7,599 nt of DNA from DAOOKJ01 sp035360795 (GTDB taxonomy: Bacteria; Patescibacteriota; Minisyncoccia; UBA6257). Position 1 is the stretch's first letter. Every line of letters starts with the position of its first letter. The stretch spans positions 1-7,599 of the forward strand of contig DAOSBJ010000018.1 of assembly GCA_035360795.1 (NCBI GenBank), read 5' to 3'. Below, in pieces: positions 5,080 to 7,599 of the stretch. The position numbers and the translations under genes are program-made. Under the pieces are notes generated by a model. It saw only the letters and a program-made list of their open reading frames with translations, was not told where the DNA came from and did not search any database.

Positions 5080-6408
5080 ATGCATTTAGCCGAGACAAAA
5101 TTCAAATCTTTAATAGACAGAATAGATGCCAACTTTTATGTTAGTCGTCTTGGCGCTATTAAAAAGTTGCATCGGCAATATAAAAATCTTGGCGATCTTT
5201 GTAAATTTCCTAGAGCAAAGACACCTCCAAGAGAATTATATTTTAATGCCGGAATACCTGTTATTAAACTAAAAAATGTTAGTAATTACTTTTTACAACT
5301 TAAAGATACAGATTTTATCCCCCAGAGCTATTATGAGGAATTTGTCCAGCCGAAAACCGGCGATATTTTGATAACTGCTACCGGCGAGGGAACAATAGGA
5401 CGAGTAGGAATTTTTGAAAATGGAATTAAATGTGTTGTTACGGCAGAAGTAATGCTTGTTAGGGCAGAAAATATAAATCCATATTTTTTGCTTGCTTATT
5501 TACGCTCACCGGACGTGCGTTATCAGTTAGAAAGGTTTGCTCGCGGTTCAACTGGACAAACGCATTTATATTCTAAAGATGTGGCTTTAATTCCTGTTCC
5601 GCAGGTTTCGGGGAAAATACAAATAGAAGTTGAAAAGTTGGTTAAACAAGCACACCAAAAGAAAAAATTAGCAGACGAAAAATATGAAGAAGCAGAACAA
5701 AAGCTTTATGAACTATTGGGGCATAAAAAATTAGATTTTAAATTTAGGAAATCATTTGAGGTGGGGGCTGGCGAAGTTTTTTCTGTAATGCGTTTTGATG
5801 CTGAATATTATCAACCAAAATATAAAGAGATTATTGAAATTTTGAATAAATCGGACTTCAAAGTAGAAAAGCTGGAAAAAATAATAAAAATCTCTACGAA
5901 AAAAGTAAATCCAAAATTAAATCCAACGGAAAAAATAAAATATGTTGAACTTGCAGATATCAATCCGTCAACTGGCGAAATTGATAGTTTTAGTAAATTA
6001 TACGGCTATGAGGCACCGAGCAGAGCCAGAATGGCAATAAAGGCTGGTAATGTTTTAATCGCTTCTCTTGCAGGTTCGTTAGATAATATTGGTATAGTTC
6101 CAGAAGAACTAGATGAGGGAGTGGCGAGTACAGGATTTTTTGTAGTGAGTTCTGAAAATTATCTAAATGAATTTCTCTTTTTGCTTTTTCGGTCTGAAAT
6201 TTTGAAAAAACAACTTGAACAGAAAACTGCAGGCGCAATTATGGCGGCAGTGCCTAAAAGTGTTTTTGGCGATTTATTGATGCCTGTTATTCCAAAATCA
6301 AAGCAAGAAGAAATAGCCGAATTGGTAAAACAATCTTTCGCCTTACAAAAAGAGGCAAAGTGCCTTTTAGATGGGGCGACAAAAAAGGTTGAAGAAACTA
6401 TAAAATAG
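5080..6408 (+). CDS. hsdS: type I-like restriction specificity subunit HsdS
   Basis: The 442 residues show two target recognition domains, each followed by a long helix. TRD1 is about 20-175, with GIPVIKLKNVS, KTGDILITATGEGTIGRVGI and a closing LIPVPQVSGKIQIE. The first spacer helix is about 180-213. TRD2 is about 235-405, with RFDAEYYQPKY, AGNVLIASLAGSLDNIGIV and a closing LLMPVIPKSKQEEI. The second helix is about 406-440. The repeated halves would bind a bipartite target, with the helices setting the spacing and docking the methyltransferase. The target sequence cannot be read from this. The gene starts 2 nt after hsdM and is intact. Confidence 0.93.
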   Translation: MHLAETKFKSLIDRIDANFYVSRLGAIKKLHRQYKNLGDLCKFPRAKTPPRELYFNAGIPVIKLKNVSNYFLQLKDTDFIPQSYYEEFVQPKTGDILITATGEGTIGRVGIFENGIKCVVTAEVMLVRAENINPYFLLAYLRSPDVRYQLERFARGSTGQTHLYSKDVALIPVPQVSGKIQIEVEKLVKQAHQKKKLADEKYEEAEQKLYELLGHKKLDFKFRKSFEVGAGEVFSVMRFDAEYYQPKYKEIIEILNKSDFKVEKLEKIIKISTKKVNPKLNPTEKIKYVELADINPSTGEIDSFSKLYGYEAPSRARMAIKAGNVLIASLAGSLDNIGIVPEELDEGVASTGFFVVSSENYLNEFLFLLFRSEILKKQLEQKTAGAIMAAVPKSVFGDLLMPVIPKSKQEEIAELVKQSFALQKEAKCLLDGATKKVEETIK

Positions 6409-6417
6409 GGGTATAAT
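6389..6417 (+). promoter_or_regulatory. possible internal promoter before the small gene and protease
   Basis: TTGAAG (6389-6394), 17 nt, then TATAAT (6412-6417), spanning the end of hsdS. The spacing is ideal and the -10 perfect, but a start near 6424 would fall at or just after the apparent beginning of the small gene. It could be chance. Confidence 0.3.
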
Positions 6418-6420
6418 AAA

Positions 6421-6622
6421 ATCACTATAAAAAGACAAAAACAAGCCCAAAAAATAGGCAGTCAGGTAAAGGATTTTCTGAAGAAGAACCCCTGCAATTA
6501 AAGAGGCGTTGCGGGTGTTTGATATTTCCTACGACCAATACCAAAAAGCGCTTGAAAGCGGGTATGGATATTATACTGACACCTCTACCTCGCCGCAGAA
6601 AGTTAAATTCAAAACAAACTAA
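6421..6622 (+). pseudogene. small unrecognised gene, frameshifted
   Basis: Two frames join into one plausible product of about 66 residues. Frame one reads ITIKRQKQAQKIGSQVKDFL up to KKNP; removing one C from the CCCC run at 6489-6492 lets it continue as AIKEALRVFDISYDQYQKAL and on to TSPQKVKFKTN and TAA at 6620-6622. No usual start codon exists; ATC at 6421 sits where ATG would be expected, about 9 nt after AGGGG, so the start may also be lost. The protein would be basic and helical with a Tyr-rich middle; I do not recognise it. It lies between hsdS (12 nt) and the protease (5 nt), so it was probably co-expressed with both. Confidence 0.55.
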
Positions 6623-6627
6623 ATCAA

Positions 6628-7599
6628 ATGACAAGTTGGCAAGACATTCAAAAAGAAATATCCGAAGGCAGAGCGTCGGATAAACCAGCCGGCGATTTTG
6701 ACGGTGTGAGAAGAGGAAAATATAAATTAGTGAGCTAAGTTACAAAACGCCCCCTTCTTATTTATGCAACCGCATTTCATAATTCGATCAAAGCGCAAAT
6801 AGCCGTCCTATTTCTTACTATTGACCTTTCAGACAAAGACGGATTTTACGAAATAATCCGCAACATAAAATCTAAAGAAGTAGATGCTTTTTTGCATAGC
6901 CCGGGCGGTTCTGCCGAAGCAACGGAATCCGTTGTAAAAATGCTCCGGAAAAAATTTGATAAGATTCGCTTTATTGTTACTGGTGCGGCAAAAAGCGCGG
7001 CGACGATGTTAGTTTTGTCCGGCGATAGTATTTTTATGGATAGTTCTGCAGAATTGGGACCAATTGACCCGCAAGTTAGAGTTCGTGGCCGTTTTTCTCC
7101 TGCGGGTTCTATTATTGAACAATTTGAGAGAGCAGCAAAAGAATTGAAAAAAGACCCCTTCGCAGTTGCCAGTTTGGATACCAATACTACAAGAATTTGC
7201 GCCTTCTTTGTTAGTTGAATGTGATAATTTTATCGGCCTATCTCATAGACTCGTGACCAACTGGCTTACGGATTATATGCTTGAGGGCGAAAAAGACGCG
7301 AAGAAAAAAGTTAAAAAGATTGCCAATTATCTAACTGACGAGAAAAATACTCTTTCTCACCAAGAAGGATAGATGCTGAACAACTGCAAAAATTAGGAGT
7401 GAAAATTGGGATATTGGAAGAACAAGACGCGAAACTTCAAGATGCTGTTCACCAGCTCCATTTATCAGTAATGGCTACTTTGGATGGAACCGGCGCGGCG
7501 AAGATTTTTGAAAATTCGGAAGGTGCTGTTTTGATAAGAATGGTAAATATACAACCAGTCCAAATTATGCCACCACAAAGACCCCAACCCTATCAGTAG
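6628..7599 (+). pseudogene. SDH_sah family Clp-fold serine proteinase, broken
   Basis: Pieced together, the gene encodes about 323 residues of the SDH_sah (serine dehydrogenase proteinase) family, related to the ClpP/SppA fold. The N-terminus MTSWQDIQKEI with FDGVRRGKY fits this family. HSPGGSAEATES gives the oxyanion glycines, AAKSAATMLVLSGD carries the presumed nucleophile Ser123, and SSAELGPIDPQ is the family hallmark. Three defects are visible: TAA at 6736-6738 (LVS-stop-VTKRPLLIYA); one extra C in CCCC at 7155-7158, after which LPVWIPILQEFAPSLLVE continues in the next frame; and a one-base loss near 7361 (SH, then RRIDAEQLQKLG) that restores the first frame to the stop at 7597-7599. Its place after hsdS suggests a link with the restriction system, perhaps turnover of its subunits, but that is speculation. 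As read it is inactive unless the indels are sequencing errors. Confidence 0.85.
6892..7218 (+). CDS. SDH_sah proteinase fragment, catalytic core
   Basis: This is the longest continuous frame within the broken protease gene and might be called as a separate gene. It holds the HSPGG motif, the presumed Ser nucleophile in AAKSAATM and LGPIDPQ. Its last residues (after KKDP) are out-of-frame sequence following the extra C at 7155-7158. The TTG at 6892 is an internal leucine codon, not a real start: the family sequence continues upstream in frame to the TAA at 6736 and beyond. Confidence 0.5.
   Translation: MHSPGGSAEATESVVKMLRKKFDKIRFIVTGAAKSAATMLVLSGDSIFMDSSAELGPIDPQVRVRGRFSPAGSIIEQFERAAKELKKDPFAVASLDTNTTRICAFFVS

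Noticed and set aside
6892..7372. Two separate genes at 6892-7218 and 7166-7372
   Set aside because: Both are pieces of one SDH_sah gene in adjacent frames: the family sequence continues from one to the other when one C is removed at 7155-7158.
7570..7575. CCACCA near the window end as the far attachment site of the element
   Set aside because: It is only 6 bp, lies in the coding end of the protease, and the surrounding sequence matches neither the tRNA nor the recombinase tail.

Overview
The window looks like the tRNA-proximal end of a decaying mobile or defence island in an AT-rich bacterium. The style suggests a Candidate Phyla Radiation (Patescibacteria/Parcubacteria-like) genome: tightly packed genes with few clear Shine-Dalgarno sites, a zinc-ribbon/coiled-coil serine recombinase at a tRNA end, many tiny palindromes in GC-rich spacers, and a Clp-fold SDH-type protease. 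The lineage is inference. The long ORFs read in the standard code with no sign of stop-codon reassignment.

Layout. 1-53: 3' part of tRNA-Ala(GGC), ending in an encoded CCA. 42-1550, minus strand: a large serine recombinase, about 502 codons, interrupted by one in-frame TAA. Its 3' end runs into the tRNA. 1566-2210: a relic and palindrome zone. It holds an inverted 124-bp copy of the recombinase 3' end (121 of 124 identical), which unlike the tRNA-proximal copy continues to a plausible natural C-terminus. It also holds a series of small hairpins. 2211-2292: a control region with two related direct-repeat units and a 7-1-7 palindrome over the start codon of an XRE regulator.

2273-6408: a compact plus-strand operon of XRE regulator, RadC, a 631-aa DNA adenine methyltransferase with an N-terminal HsdR_N-like PD-(D/E)XK nuclease domain, and a two-TRD HsdS specificity subunit. 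All four are intact and lie 2-4 nt apart or overlap by 4 nt. No HsdR translocase is present, so the system resembles a BcgI-like restriction-and-modification subunit plus S subunit, under a possible C-protein-like regulator.

6421-7599: two further genes on the same strand, both broken. One is a small unrecognised gene of about 66 codons with a +1 frameshift. The other is an SDH_sah (Clp-fold serine proteinase) gene with one nonsense codon and two compensating frameshifts, whose stop codon ends the window. The contrast between intact restriction-modification genes and damaged recombinase and protease genes suggests an immobilised island in which only the restriction-modification part is under selection, unless the indels are assembly errors.
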